64,000 nucleotides of DNA, taken from positions 1,178,001 through 1,242,000 of the forward strand of contig NZ_LT635549.1 of the NCBI RefSeq assembly GCF_900120155.1, written 5' to 3'. This DNA comes from Clostridium sp. Marseille-P3244 (lineage in GTDB: Bacteria > Bacillota > Clostridia > Lachnospirales > Lachnospiraceae). Positions 24,841 to 33,532 of the stretch are shown one piece after another (within the stretch, counting starts at the first letter, position 1; the number at the start of each line of letters is the position of its first letter). The translations under genes were made by a program, and so were the position numbers. Below the pieces are notes generated by a model, which did no database searches, had not been told where the DNA came from, and saw only the letters and a list, made by a program, of their open reading frames with translations.

Positions 24841-25662
24841 ATGATGAAAGAGTATCTGGAAAATGTGAGAAATAAAACACCGCTGGTGCACAATATTACG
24901 AACTACGTGACAGTAAATGATGTGGCCAATATGATCCTGGCCTGTGGTGGAAGCCCCATTATGTCAGATGAGGCAGAGGATGTGGAGGACATTACCTCTA
25001 TCTGCGGCGGATTGAATATCAATATCGGTACGCTTCACAAGACAAGCATTGAGGGGATGTTCCGGGCAGGGAAGAAAGCCAATGAGCTGGGACATCCGGT
25101 GCTTTTGGATCCAGTGGGGGCAGGAGCCAGCGCGCTTAGGACCAACACGGCGCTGGAGCTTATGAAACAACTGAAGATCACCGTGATCCGGGGGAATATT
25201 TCCGAGATCAAGACACTGGCGGAAGGCAGTGGGACGACGAAAGGTGTCGACGCTGACTCCGCTGACGCGGTGACGGAAGAGACTCTGGACAGATCCGTGG
25301 CATTTGTGAAAGCATTCGCGAAGGAAGCGGGAAGTATTATTGCTGTGACAGGCGCAGTCGATCTGGTGACCGATGGAGCTACGTGTTACGTGATACGTAA
25401 CGGCCGGCCGGAGATGGGGAAAATCACAGGAACGGGCTGTCAGCTGTCCGGAATGATGACGGCCTATGTGACAGCGGATCCGGAACATCCGCTGGAGGCC
25501 GCGGCCGCGGCGGTGTGCGTCATGGGACTTGCCGGAGAGATCGGATGGACCCGGATGCAGGAAGGAGACGGAAATTCTACTTACCGGAACCGGATCATAG
25601 ACGCTGTTTATAATTTGACGGGCGAAGAGCTTGAGAAAGGGGCAAAATATGAATTGCGGTAA
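24841..25662 (+). CDS. thiM: Hydroxyethylthiazole kinase
   Basis: 273 residues, standard. It phosphorylates 4-methyl-5-(2-hydroxyethyl)thiazole for thiamine salvage. Characteristic segments are P-L-V-H-N-I-T-N-Y-V near the N-terminus, A-N-M-I-L-A-C-G-G-S-P-I-M, L-D-P-V-G-A-G-A-S, I-R-G-N-I-S-E-I and G-T-G-C-Q-L-S-G-M with the catalytic Cys. GCAGGAGG precedes ATGATG; the first ATG fits best. It ends 14 nt inside the thiE gene. First gene after the TPP riboswitch. Confidence 0.95.
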   Translation: MMKEYLENVRNKTPLVHNITNYVTVNDVANMILACGGSPIMSDEAEDVEDITSICGGLNINIGTLHKTSIEGMFRAGKKANELGHPVLLDPVGAGASALRTNTALELMKQLKITVIRGNISEIKTLAEGSGTTKGVDADSADAVTEETLDRSVAFVKAFAKEAGSIIAVTGAVDLVTDGATCYVIRNGRPEMGKITGTGCQLSGMMTAYVTADPEHPLEAAAAAVCVMGLAGEIGWTRMQEGDGNSTYRNRIIDAVYNLTGEELEKGAKYELR

Positions 25663-26314
25663 TCTGGACGGCGGAAATTGCCGCAGAAAGGATCTGCTTC
25701 TCTATGCAGTGACGGACAGGAGCTGGCTGGGCGCCCAGACTCTTTATGAACAGGTAGAGAGCGCTCTGAAGGGCGGAGTTACTTTTGTCCAGTTAAGAGA
25801 AAAAAATCTTGATACAGACACGTTTCTCAGAGAAGCAAAAGAGATACAAAAATTGTGTGCCCGGTATAAAGTGCCATTTGTGATCAACGATAATGTGGAT
25901 ATTGCTGTCTTGTGCGGGGCAGACGGAGTCCATGTGGGGCAGAGCGATATGGAGGCGCTGGATGTGCGCAGAAAGATGGGGTCGGATAAGATCATCGGAG
26001 TGTCTGCCCAGACTGTGGAACAGGCATTGAAGGCCCAGGAGCACGGCGCGGATTATCTGGGTGTGGGAGCTGTATTTCCTACCGGGTCCAAGGCGGACGC
26101 TGTGGAGGTGGACCATCAAGTGCTGAAAGAAATATGCAGAGCCGTCCACATTCCGGTCGTTGCCATCGGCGGGATAACGAAAGAGAATGTGACAGAACTT
26201 AGAGGCAGCGGGATCTGCGGAATTGCCGTGATCAGCGCGATCTTCGCGCAGAACCATATTGAAGACGCGGCCCGGGCGCTTCGGAGGAAAACAGAGGAAA
26301 TGCTCGCGGGCTGA
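25649..26314 (+). CDS. thiE: Thiamine-phosphate synthase
   Basis: 221 residues. Condenses HMP pyrophosphate with thiazole phosphate to give thiamine phosphate. TIM-barrel motifs: Y-A-V-T-D-R, V-Q-L-R-E-K (phosphate and Mg contact), F-V-I-N-D-N-V-D-I-A, D-G-V-H-V-G-Q-S-D, G-A-V-F-P-T-G-S-K, V-A-I-G-G-I-T. I use the ATG at 25649, inside the thiM end and preceded by GAAAGGGG; translation is coupled to thiM. Confidence 0.95.
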   Translation: MNCGNLDGGNCRRKDLLLYAVTDRSWLGAQTLYEQVESALKGGVTFVQLREKNLDTDTFLREAKEIQKLCARYKVPFVINDNVDIAVLCGADGVHVGQSDMEALDVRRKMGSDKIIGVSAQTVEQALKAQEHGADYLGVGAVFPTGSKADAVEVDHQVLKEICRAVHIPVVAIGGITKENVTELRGSGICGIAVISAIFAQNHIEDAARALRRKTEEMLAG

Positions 26315-26331
26315 CAGAAAAGGGGAAAAAG

Positions 26332-26994
26332 ATGATCAGAGGAGCTATATTTGACGTGGATGGTGTCCTGCTTAATTCTATGCCAGTGTGGGAAAATCTG
26401 GGGGAACTTTATCTTCGCAGACTTGGGATAGAGGCAGAGAAAGACCTGGGAACCCGCTTGTATACCATGAGTCTGGAAGAAAGCGCGAAGTATCTGATCG
26501 GTCAGTATCGTCTGGACAAGACTCCGGAACAGGTGATAGCGGAAGTGAATCTGGAGGTCAAAGATTTTTATAAGAACCGGGTCCCGCTCAAAGAAGGAGC
26601 GCGCCAGTATCTGAGTGAACTTAAAGAGAGAGGCGTGCCCATGGTGATCGCGACTACCGGAGACAGAAAAAACGCGGAAGCAGCGCTTAAGAGACTGAAA
26701 GTATTTCAGTTTTTTCAGGGGATTTTTACGTGCTCAGAGATCGGAAGCGGGAAGAATGAGCCGGATATCTATTATACAGCGGCTCTTCAGATGGATACAG
26801 AACCCTCTCAGACATGGGTGTTTGAGGACGCATTTCACGCAATCCGTACTGCGAAACAGGCCGGATTCCGGACGGTGGGTGTGTATGATAAGGCGAATGA
26901 CCGGGACCTGGCACGGATCTGGAATACGGCGGACATCTATCTGCCGGAATTTAAAAACTTTGAACTGTTCTGGAAAAGAGCGTCCCGGGAATAG
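26332..26994 (+). CDS. HAD-superfamily phosphatase in the thiamine cluster
   Basis: 220 residues. HAD motif I is F-D-V-D-G-V-L (residues 7-13), motif II A-T-T-G-D near 107, Lys of motif III around K-R-L-K or G-K-N-E-P, motif IV F-E-D-A-F-H-A. The alpha-helical cap after motif I places it with PGM-like phosphatases. Its place between thiE and thiD suggests a phosphatase acting on a thiamine intermediate, for example thiamine phosphate during salvage, but the residues do not reveal the substrate. It starts 17 nt after thiE. Confidence 0.8.
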   Translation: MIRGAIFDVDGVLLNSMPVWENLGELYLRRLGIEAEKDLGTRLYTMSLEESAKYLIGQYRLDKTPEQVIAEVNLEVKDFYKNRVPLKEGARQYLSELKERGVPMVIATTGDRKNAEAALKRLKVFQFFQGIFTCSEIGSGKNEPDIYYTAALQMDTEPSQTWVFEDAFHAIRTAKQAGFRTVGVYDKANDRDLARIWNTADIYLPEFKNFELFWKRASRE

Positions 26995-27106
26995 TGGACA
27001 CTTTTCAGCGGTAGATTGGGGGCACCACCTTCTGCCGCTATATAAAATTAGTGCTGAAAACGTGTGTATGAGAAAGCGTACACAAAAGAAGAAAGGATGG
27101 GAAAAT

Positions 27107-27961
27107 ATGAAAACAGCATTAACAATCGCTGGGACAGACCCAAGCGGAGGCGCCGGGATTCAGGCAGATATCAAGACGATGACCGCGAATGGCGTGTTTG
27201 CCATGAGCGCGGTAACGGCATTGGTTGCACAGAATACGACCGGCGTAGCAGGGATTATGGAGGTATCTCCTGGATTTTTAAAACAGCAGATCGACTGCGT
27301 ATTTACGGATATCCGTCCCGACGCGGTGAAGATCGGTATGGTTTCATCCACGGTTCTGATCAGGGCGATCGCGGAGGAACTGGCACTGTACAAAGCGGAA
27401 AATATTGTAGTGGATCCTGTCATGGTCGCGACAAACGGGGCCAGGCTGATCAGTGAAGACGCCATCGATACTCTGAAGGAGAGGCTTCTCCCTATGGCGG
27501 ACATTCTTACGCCGAATATTCCGGAGGCAGAAGTACTTTCGGATATGAAGATCAAGACAGAGGAAGATATGATGAAGGCAGCGGAGAAGATCGGCGCCAA
27601 TTATCGTTGCGATGTGCTTCTGAAAGGAGGGCATCAGATCAATGACGCAAATGATTTCCTCTACAGGAAAGAGGGCAGCCGCTGGTTTTACGGAAAACGG
27701 ATCGATAATCCCAACACGCATGGCACAGGATGTACGCTGTCAAGCGCCATTGCCTCAAATCTGGCAAAAGGCTTTCCGATGGATGAGGCAGTAGAACGGG
27801 CCAAAGCGTATATTTCCGGGGCGCTGGGAGCCATGCTTGACCTGGGGAAGGGCAGAGGTCCTATGAATCATGCGTTTGCCATTACCGGAGAATATGCCAG
27901 GGAAGCGGTTTTAAAGACAGACGACAGCACAGCGCGCCACAGCAAAGGGGAGGTGCGGTGA
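27107..27961 (+). CDS. thiD: HMP/HMP-phosphate kinase
   Basis: 284 residues. Phosphorylates hydroxymethylpyrimidine and its monophosphate for thiamine synthesis. Ribokinase-like features: A-G-T-D-P-S-G-G-A-G-I-Q-A-D (residues 8-21), V-K-I-G-M-V, V-D-P-V-M-V-A-T-N-G, L-L-K-G-G-H, and the anion-hole motif T-H-G-T-G-C-T-L-S-S-A. The ATG at 27107 follows GAAAGGATGGGA. A hairpin in the 112-nt gap before it (TTTTCAGC/GCTGAAAA, about 27002-27061) might tune expression. Its stop is 1 nt from cytX. Confidence 0.95.
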   Translation: MKTALTIAGTDPSGGAGIQADIKTMTANGVFAMSAVTALVAQNTTGVAGIMEVSPGFLKQQIDCVFTDIRPDAVKIGMVSSTVLIRAIAEELALYKAENIVVDPVMVATNGARLISEDAIDTLKERLLPMADILTPNIPEAEVLSDMKIKTEEDMMKAAEKIGANYRCDVLLKGGHQINDANDFLYRKEGSRWFYGKRIDNPNTHGTGCTLSSAIASNLAKGFPMDEAVERAKAYISGALGAMLDLGKGRGPMNHAFAITGEYAREAVLKTDDSTARHSKGEVR

Positions 27962-27962
27962 G

Positions 27963-29150
27963 ATGGCAGATAAGGCAGTAATGAAAAAAGGAACGTCTGT
28001 ATTTGAGAACGGACTGATATGGTTTGGAGCGGGAGTTTCTATCGCGGAAATTCTGACAGGAACTTATCTGGCGCCTCTTGGTTTTGGAAAAGGTCTTGCG
28101 GCAATCCTGCTGGGACATCTGATCGGATGCTGCATGATGTTTTTCGCCGGACTCATCGGAGGAAAGATGAGGAAGAGCGCCATGGAGACGGTAAAGTTCA
28201 GTTTCGGGCAGAAAGGAGGGATCCTTTTTGCTGTTCTGAACGTGCTCCAGCTGGTGGGATGGACAGCGATCATGATCTATGATGGGGCCCTGGCGGCCAA
28301 CGGAACATTTAATACAGGTTCCTGGGTGTGGTGCATCGTGATCGGAGCGCTTATCATCCTGTGGATTGCTGTGGGTGTGACGAATCTTGGAAAGATCAAT
28401 ACGGTTGCGATGGCAGCGCTGTTTATCCTGACTCTGATCCTGTGCGGGGTTATTTTCTTCGGAGGAGGAGAATCGGGGATCCTGAGCGGAGAGGCGATGA
28501 GTTTCGGGGCGGCGGTGGAACTGTCCGTGGCCATGCCGCTTTCCTGGCTCCCGGTGATCAGCGACTATACCCGGGAGGCGGAGAAGCCGGTAAAGGCTAC
28601 GGCGGCCAGTGTCGTGGTCTACGGACTGGTAAGCTGCTGGATGTATGTGATCGGAATGGGCGCGGCGATCTATACCGGAGAGACAGATATTGCCGCGATC
28701 ATGGTAAAGGCAGGACTGGGAATCGCGGCTCTTCTGATCGTGATCTTTTCCACGGTGACTACTACTTTCCTGGACGCATATTCAGCAGGTGTCTCCTCTG
28801 AGTCCATTTTTTCAAAATTAAAGGGCAATCATGTGGGAATCGCGGTTACTGTGATCGGCACTCTGGCGGCTATCCTCTTCCCGATGGATGATATTACGGA
28901 TTTCCTCTATCTCATCGGATCTGTATTTGCTCCGATGATCGCAGTGCAGATCGCTGATGTATTTCTTCTGAAAAAAGATCGGAAGGCTTCAGAGTTTAAC
29001 TGGAGGAATCTTGTGATCTGGCTGGTCGGATTTATCGTATACCGGTGGTTGATGACTGTTGACATTCCTCTGGGCAACACCCTGCCGGATATGGTAGTGG
29101 TGATTATTTTGTGTCTGGTCATAGACGCGGCCGCCGGCAGAAAACAGTGA
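27963..29150 (+). CDS. cytX: NCS1-type hydroxymethylpyrimidine transporter CytX
   Basis: 395 residues with about 12 membrane helices. The NCS1 features include W-F-G-A-G-V-S-I-A-E-I-L near the N-terminus, G-W-T-A-I-M-I-Y-D-G (about 99-108), P-L-S-W-L-P-V-I-S-D-Y-T-R and T-T-F-L-D-A-Y-S-A-G. CytX members linked to thiamine genes import HMP, and this one directly follows thiD, whose product traps HMP by phosphorylation. Last gene of the TPP-controlled operon. Confidence 0.9.
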   Translation: MADKAVMKKGTSVFENGLIWFGAGVSIAEILTGTYLAPLGFGKGLAAILLGHLIGCCMMFFAGLIGGKMRKSAMETVKFSFGQKGGILFAVLNVLQLVGWTAIMIYDGALAANGTFNTGSWVWCIVIGALIILWIAVGVTNLGKINTVAMAALFILTLILCGVIFFGGGESGILSGEAMSFGAAVELSVAMPLSWLPVISDYTREAEKPVKATAASVVVYGLVSCWMYVIGMGAAIYTGETDIAAIMVKAGLGIAALLIVIFSTVTTTFLDAYSAGVSSESIFSKLKGNHVGIAVTVIGTLAAILFPMDDITDFLYLIGSVFAPMIAVQIADVFLLKKDRKASEFNWRNLVIWLVGFIVYRWLMTVDIPLGNTLPDMVVVIILCLVIDAAAGRKQ

Positions 29151-29255
29151 ATGTTGTTGTTAGAAAACCAGGACAGCCGGATCGGCGTTCCCGCAGGAAA
29201 GGATGGCTATGCTATGAGCTCTGATAAAAGAGGTCTTTTCTTCTGCCGGGGCGTA

Positions 29256-29264
29256 TGCTATAAT
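29256..29264 (+). promoter_or_regulatory. Extended -10 promoter of mscL
   Basis: TG-C-TATAAT at 29256-29264, an extended -10 with a weak -35 region. CTTTAGT (29268-29274) and ACTAAAG can pair in the leader around the start of the transcript. Confidence 0.5.
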
Positions 29265-29349
29265 CTTTCTTTAGTAATCAGATAATAGGCAGATTGGGCT
29301 CAAAGAAGCCGGCCTGACTAAAGATAAGAGATGTGCAGGAGAGGAACAT

Positions 29350-29754
29350 ATGAAAAAATTTATTGAAGAGTTTAAAGCATTTGCCCTTCGGGGAAACATG
29401 ATGGATATGGCAGTCGGTGTTATCATCGGCGGAGGATTTACAGGGATCGTGACGTCACTGACGGACAATTTTATCAATCCGATCCTGAATTTTGTGACAG
29501 GGGCTCAGACATATACATTACAGAATATAGCGGGATTTGCGTCAAAGTTCATATCAGATCTTGTGAATTTTCTGATCCTGGCTTTTGTTTTATTCTGCCT
29601 GTTGAAAGGGATCAATAAATTTATAACGCTCGGACAGAAAAAGGAAGAACCGGCGGCCCCGGAAACGAAACAGTGTCCGTATTGTTTAAGCGAGATCCCG
29701 GCCGCGGCTGTACGGTGCGCGCACTGTACTTCAGTGCTTGATGAACAGGTGTAG
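29350..29754 (+). CDS. mscL: Large-conductance mechanosensitive channel with C-terminal zinc ribbon
   Basis: 134 residues. MscL core: F-K-A-F-A-L-R-G-N (residues 8-16), first membrane helix V-G-V-I-I-G-G-G-F, L-T-D-N-F-I-N-P, and a second helix at about 70-88. Instead of the usual short amphipathic tail it ends in a zinc ribbon: C109-P-Y-C112 and C123-A-H-C126. The channel opens under membrane tension to release osmolytes; the metal-binding tail would face the cytoplasm at the pore exit and may assemble or gate it. AGGAGAGGAAC precedes the ATG. Confidence 0.92.
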   Translation: MKKFIEEFKAFALRGNMMDMAVGVIIGGGFTGIVTSLTDNFINPILNFVTGAQTYTLQNIAGFASKFISDLVNFLILAFVLFCLLKGINKFITLGQKKEEPAAPETKQCPYCLSEIPAAAVRCAHCTSVLDEQV

Positions 29755-29816
29755 ACCGCGGGAGATTTTGTGCGGATCAGGGAGCCGCATAATTTGACAG
29801 GAATGGAGAGTGAAAT

Positions 29817-31343
29817 ATGGACGGATCAATGTTTATAGGGACATGGTGGGCTCTTGTGCCGCCGCTTCTGGCGATTTTGCTCGCTTTTATTACAAAGGAA
29901 GTGTACAGCTCCCTCTTTATCGGCGTGGCTGTGGGAGCCATGCTTTTCAGTGGATTTCATCCGTGGGAGTCTTTCGTCAACTTCTTTGATATCATGAAGA
30001 ACAGCATGAATCTGAATATTCTGATTTTTGATGTGCTGCTGGGAATGATCATTGTCCTCATGGCAAAGTCAGGAGGATCTGCTGCTTACGGGAAATGGGC
30101 GGGGACCAAGATCAGGTCAAAACGGAGTGCTCTTCTGGCTACGGCAGGTCTCGGAGTCCTGATTTTCGTGGATGATTATTTCAACTGTCTTACTGTAGGT
30201 TCGGTAATGCGCCCCGTGACTGACCGATACAAAGTGTCCAGAGCGAAACTGGCGTACATCATCGACGCCACCGCGGCGCCGGTCTGCATTATCGCTCCGG
30301 TTTCCAGCTGGGCGGCGGCAGTCAATTCCTATGTGCCTGATGACGCGGGGATCAGTGGTTTCCAGCTTTTTCTGAATACGATCCCATACAATCTGTACGC
30401 CATCCTTACACTGGTGATGGTATTTTATATCGCGATCACGGCGTTTGACTTCGGGCTTATGAAGAAACATGAGGACAACGCGGCCAAGGGAGACCTTTTT
30501 ACCAGTGGCGGAGAAGAATTCGAACAGGTCTCTGAAGATGAAGTTAATCCCAACGGAAAGGTGATCGATCTGGTACTTCCCGTGGCGGTGCTCATTGTGT
30601 CGGCGATCGGAGCCATGATCTATACCGGATATCTGGGAGGAGCCACGGATATCATCACGGCATTCTCCGGATGTGACGCGGAAACCAGCCTGATCTTCGC
30701 AACGATGGTCACCGTGTTCTTCATGCTCTTTCTTTATCTTCCGAGAAAAGTGGTGACGTTCAAAGGCTTCATGGACAGCCTCGTAGACGGATTCAAGCTG
30801 ATGATCCCGGCGGTCACGATCCTTATTTTCGCATGGTCCCTGAAAGGGGTGGGGGATGCCCTCGGGCTTGCGGATTTTGTGGGACACGTGGTGGGAGACA
30901 ACGCTTCCGCCAGCATTTTCATCCCGGCAGTCCTTTTTGCGGCGGCAGTGTTTCTGTCCTTTTCCACAGGAACATCCTGGGGGACATTCGCGATCCTGGT
31001 ACCTATCGCCACGGCTATGTTTCCCGGAGGAACAAATATGCAGATGATGATCATTTCAGTATCGGCAGTCCTGGCGGGAGCAGTGTGCGGCGATCACATT
31101 TCACCTATTTCGGACACGACGGTCATGTCTTCGGCAGGCGCTCAGAGTAATCATATCAATCACGTGACCACTCAGATGCAGTATGCGGCTGTCGTGACGG
31201 TTATCAGTTTCGCGGGATATATTCTGGCAGGATTCGTACATATCTGGTGGGTAGTGCTGGGAGTGAGTCTGATCGTGCTTCTGGGAGTGCTTACGGGAAT
31301 GAGAGTGTTCCTGGGCAGAAAGCAGGGCCGGGCAGATGGATGA
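29817..31343 (+). CDS. NhaC-family Na+/H+ antiporter
   Basis: 508 residues, about 12 membrane helices. It matches the NhaC/YheL branch: W-A-L-V-P-P-L-L-A-I-L-L-A-F near the start, D-D-Y-F-N-C-L-T-V-G-S-V-M-R-P, A-P-V-S-S-W-A-A-A, F-S-T-G-T-S-W-G-T-F, and G-A-V-C-G-D-H-I-S-P-I-S-D-T, which holds the conserved acidic ion site. Some relatives transport amino acids or lactate/malate with Na+, so the substrate stays open. It overlaps the peptidase gene by 8 nt and probably shares its transcript. Confidence 0.87.
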   Translation: MDGSMFIGTWWALVPPLLAILLAFITKEVYSSLFIGVAVGAMLFSGFHPWESFVNFFDIMKNSMNLNILIFDVLLGMIIVLMAKSGGSAAYGKWAGTKIRSKRSALLATAGLGVLIFVDDYFNCLTVGSVMRPVTDRYKVSRAKLAYIIDATAAPVCIIAPVSSWAAAVNSYVPDDAGISGFQLFLNTIPYNLYAILTLVMVFYIAITAFDFGLMKKHEDNAAKGDLFTSGGEEFEQVSEDEVNPNGKVIDLVLPVAVLIVSAIGAMIYTGYLGGATDIITAFSGCDAETSLIFATMVTVFFMLFLYLPRKVVTFKGFMDSLVDGFKLMIPAVTILIFAWSLKGVGDALGLADFVGHVVGDNASASIFIPAVLFAAAVFLSFSTGTSWGTFAILVPIATAMFPGGTNMQMMIISVSAVLAGAVCGDHISPISDTTVMSSAGAQSNHINHVTTQMQYAAVVTVISFAGYILAGFVHIWWVVLGVSLIVLLGVLTGMRVFLGRKQGRADG

Positions 31344-31974
31344 TCCAGGAAGATCCCGGTCAGATGGGAGCGTGTGCATCCGTGCTCCCTATATCGACCA
31401 GAGCGGGGCGTATCCTACGGGATGCGAGAGTGTATCCGCGGTGATGCTCCTTCAGTTCCTGGGAGTGGATATCACAGTAGATGAATTTATAGAGAACTGT
31501 CTGGAAAAGAAGGAATTCGAGGAGAGAGACGGGGAGCTCTTCGGACCTGACCCGCGGAAATATTTCTGCGGCAGTCCTTATGATGAGGACTCTTTCGGCT
31601 GTTACGCCCCGGTGCTCGTGGATGCTCTGAGGAAGACGCTGGGGGACGGGTACGATATCGTGGATGAGACGGGAACTCCCACGGAAGAGCTGATCATGCG
31701 TTATATTGAGAAAGGGATGCCGGTCATCTACTGGGCCTGCATCAATATGCGGGAGCCGGTGACAGGTCCCTGCTGGCATCTGTATGACACAGGTGAAATG
31801 TTCACCTGGATCTCCAATGAACACTGTATGCTTCTTGTGGGATATGATGAAGAGGGGTACTATTTTAATGATCCTTATGAGAACAATGGGCGGATTCATT
31901 ATCCGAAAGAAATAACAGAAGACCGCCACCGGGCCCAGCATATGCAGGCGGTGGCGGTCAGGAAAAAAGATTAG
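31336..31974 (+). CDS. C39-like (papain-fold) cysteine peptidase domain protein
   Basis: 212 residues. Peptidase_C39_2 pattern: A-P-Y-I-D-Q with catalytic-type Cys in T-G-C30-E-S-V, and the histidine in N-E-H-C-M-L-L-V-G-Y (about 160) followed by Y-Y-F-N-D-P. No signal peptide or membrane anchor is seen, so a cytoplasmic location is suggested unless exported otherwise. The gene begins within the last codons of the antiporter. Its stop overlaps the stop region of the convergent asnA by 4 nt. Confidence 0.8.
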   Translation: MDDPGRSRSDGSVCIRAPYIDQSGAYPTGCESVSAVMLLQFLGVDITVDEFIENCLEKKEFEERDGELFGPDPRKYFCGSPYDEDSFGCYAPVLVDALRKTLGDGYDIVDETGTPTEELIMRYIEKGMPVIYWACINMREPVTGPCWHLYDTGEMFTWISNEHCMLLVGYDEEGYYFNDPYENNGRIHYPKEITEDRHRAQHMQAVAVRKKD

Positions 31975-32981
31975 AGCAGCTGGATGCCGTTTTCAGCTGC
32001 TTTTGTTATGACTTCTTCAGGCCACAGAGAGGACTGGACTTCTCCGATATGAGCCTTTCTCAGATAGTACATGCAGATACGGGACTGGCCCACGCCTCCT
32101 CCGACGGTATAGGGCAGTTCTCTGTTCAGCAGCGATTTCTGAAATGGAAGGTCGGCGCGATCCTCACAACCGGCGGTCTTGAGCTGGCTTCTGAGGGAAT
32201 CTTCATCTACCCGGATCCCCATGGAAGAAAGCTCCAGGCCGATATCCAGCACCGGGTAATAAACGATGATGTCTCCGTTTAAATCCCAGTCATCATAGTC
32301 CGGAGAGCGGCCGTCATGCTTTTCTCCAGATGCGAGCACTTTCCCGATCTGGGAAATGAATACAGCGCCTTTTGCCTTGGCGATACGACGTTCTCTCTCT
32401 TTGGGAGGACAGTCCGGGAACATATCTTCCAGCTCCTGGGAGGTGATAAAGAAAATGTCATCCGGGAGAAGTGGTTCAATGTAATTATATCTTCTGGATA
32501 TGTAATCTTCTGTATCCTTAAGCGCACTGTAGACTTTCCGTACGGTATATTCCAGCGTTTCCATGTTCCGCTCTTCTTTGGAGATGATCTTTTCCCAGTC
32601 CCACTGATCAACATAGAGAGAATGGATATTGTCTGTATCTTCATCTCTGCGGATGGCGCTCATGTCTGTATAAAGCCCCTCACCAGAGTGAAATCCGTAT
32701 TTTTTTAAAGCATATCTTTTCCATTTGGCAAGAGAGTGGACGATTTCCGCTGTTGCCTCGTTCTGTTCCCTGATCCCGAATGTGACCGGCCGCTCCACGC
32801 CGTTTAGATTGTCGTTCATGCCCGTCTCGGGAAAGACGAACAGGGGGGCGGATACCCGGGTCAGATGGAGAGATTTGGCAAGTGCCCGCTCAAAATGGTC
32901 CTTGATCTCTTTGATGGCTACTTCTGTCTCGCGGATCGTGAGAGGAGAAGAGTAACCCTCAGGTATTTTCAGCTGTTCCAT
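31971..32981 (-). CDS. asnA: Aspartate-ammonia ligase
   Basis: 336 residues, standard length. The AMP-forming, ammonia-using asparagine synthetase, a class II aaRS paralogue. Motifs: T-R-V-S-A-P-L-F-V near the N-terminus, R-P-V-T-F-G, H-S-L-Y-V-D-Q-W-D-W-E, and the C-terminal G-G-G-V-G-Q-S-R-I-C-M-Y motif 3. The start at 32981 follows AAAGGAGACC; the predicted transcription start lies near 33020, which excludes the longer frame. Sole gene of its unit. Confidence 0.95.
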   Translation of the reverse strand: MEQLKIPEGYSSPLTIRETEVAIKEIKDHFERALAKSLHLTRVSAPLFVFPETGMNDNLNGVERPVTFGIREQNEATAEIVHSLAKWKRYALKKYGFHSGEGLYTDMSAIRRDEDTDNIHSLYVDQWDWEKIISKEERNMETLEYTVRKVYSALKDTEDYISRRYNYIEPLLPDDIFFITSQELEDMFPDCPPKERERRIAKAKGAVFISQIGKVLASGEKHDGRSPDYDDWDLNGDIIVYYPVLDIGLELSSMGIRVDEDSLRSQLKTAGCEDRADLPFQKSLLNRELPYTVGGGVGQSRICMYYLRKAHIGEVQSSLWPEEVITKAAENGIQLL

Positions 32982-33026
32982 TGTCTGGTCTCCTTTAAAA
33001 CTGCTTAAATTAAAAAGTTCCATTCT

Positions 33027-33055
33027 ATTTTAAAGGGTGCGCGGACAGAAGTCAA
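33027..33055 (-). promoter_or_regulatory. Promoter of asnA
   Basis: On the minus strand TTGACT (33050-33055), 17 bp, TAAAAT (33027-33032), placing the start about 40 nt before the asnA ATG. Confidence 0.7.
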
Positions 33056-33181
33056 CAGCAGGGACATGTCAGCGTGTGGAGATAAGAAAGATGTGTGAGA
33101 ATAAAAGTTTGGAAAGTAATTTTATAAAAAAGTAATTAACAGATAATTTATATAAAAAATTATGAAATAACTAAAAATAGA

Positions 33182-33210
33182 TTGACAATATAAAAAAAGA
33201 GTGATATTAT
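33182..33210 (+). promoter_or_regulatory. Strong promoter before the WYL regulator leader
   Basis: TTGACA (33182-33187), exact 17-bp spacer, TATTAT (33205-33210) and extended -10 TG at 33202-33203. Transcription would start near 33217, over 310 nt before the next start codon. The interval 33056-33181 before it is AT-rich with nothing else recognised. Confidence 0.75.
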
Positions 33211-33216
33211 AAACAC

Positions 33217-33500
33217 AACAAATAAAACACCTGACGGACAGGGAAACGAAAGCTCAGATGACTGGATACAGAGAAAGATCATAATGACGAGAAAGTTATG
33301 AGAGAAGAAAAATCTGTATCAGACAGATATGTCATCGAAGGATCCGGCAGGAATCCAGGAAAAGGAGGTACAGACCACCGGGAACGTAGGTCACTCTATC
33401 TGCAAGGGATAGAAATCAAAAAAATAATAAAATGGAATTACCACACTGAAGATGGATGTTGATCAGCACAGTTTGATTGGCATCCATCTTCTCTGTCTTG
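33217..33500 (+). ncRNA. Structured leader or small RNA upstream of the WYL gene
   Basis: About 280 nt without an open frame of note. Local hairpins: ATCTGT (33312-33317) with ACAGAT (33323-33328), GACC/GGTC within 33373-33392, CTATC/GATAG near 33396-33411. The 3' end is a perfect 11-bp stem GAAGATGGATG (33448-33458) with CATCCATCTTC (33481-33491) followed by a T-rich run (TCTGTCTTGTGTTT), a terminator candidate. I cannot place it in a known riboswitch, T-box or housekeeping RNA class. Either an attenuator leader or an independent RNA. Confidence 0.55.
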
Positions 33501-33532
33501 TGTTTGGAAGAAAAAATTGATAAAATAACTCT

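Noticed and set aside
33217..33532. T-box or c-di-AMP riboswitch before the WYL gene
   Set aside because: No TGGNACCGCG-type T-box sequence and no c-di-AMP aptamer core could be found; left as unassigned RNA.
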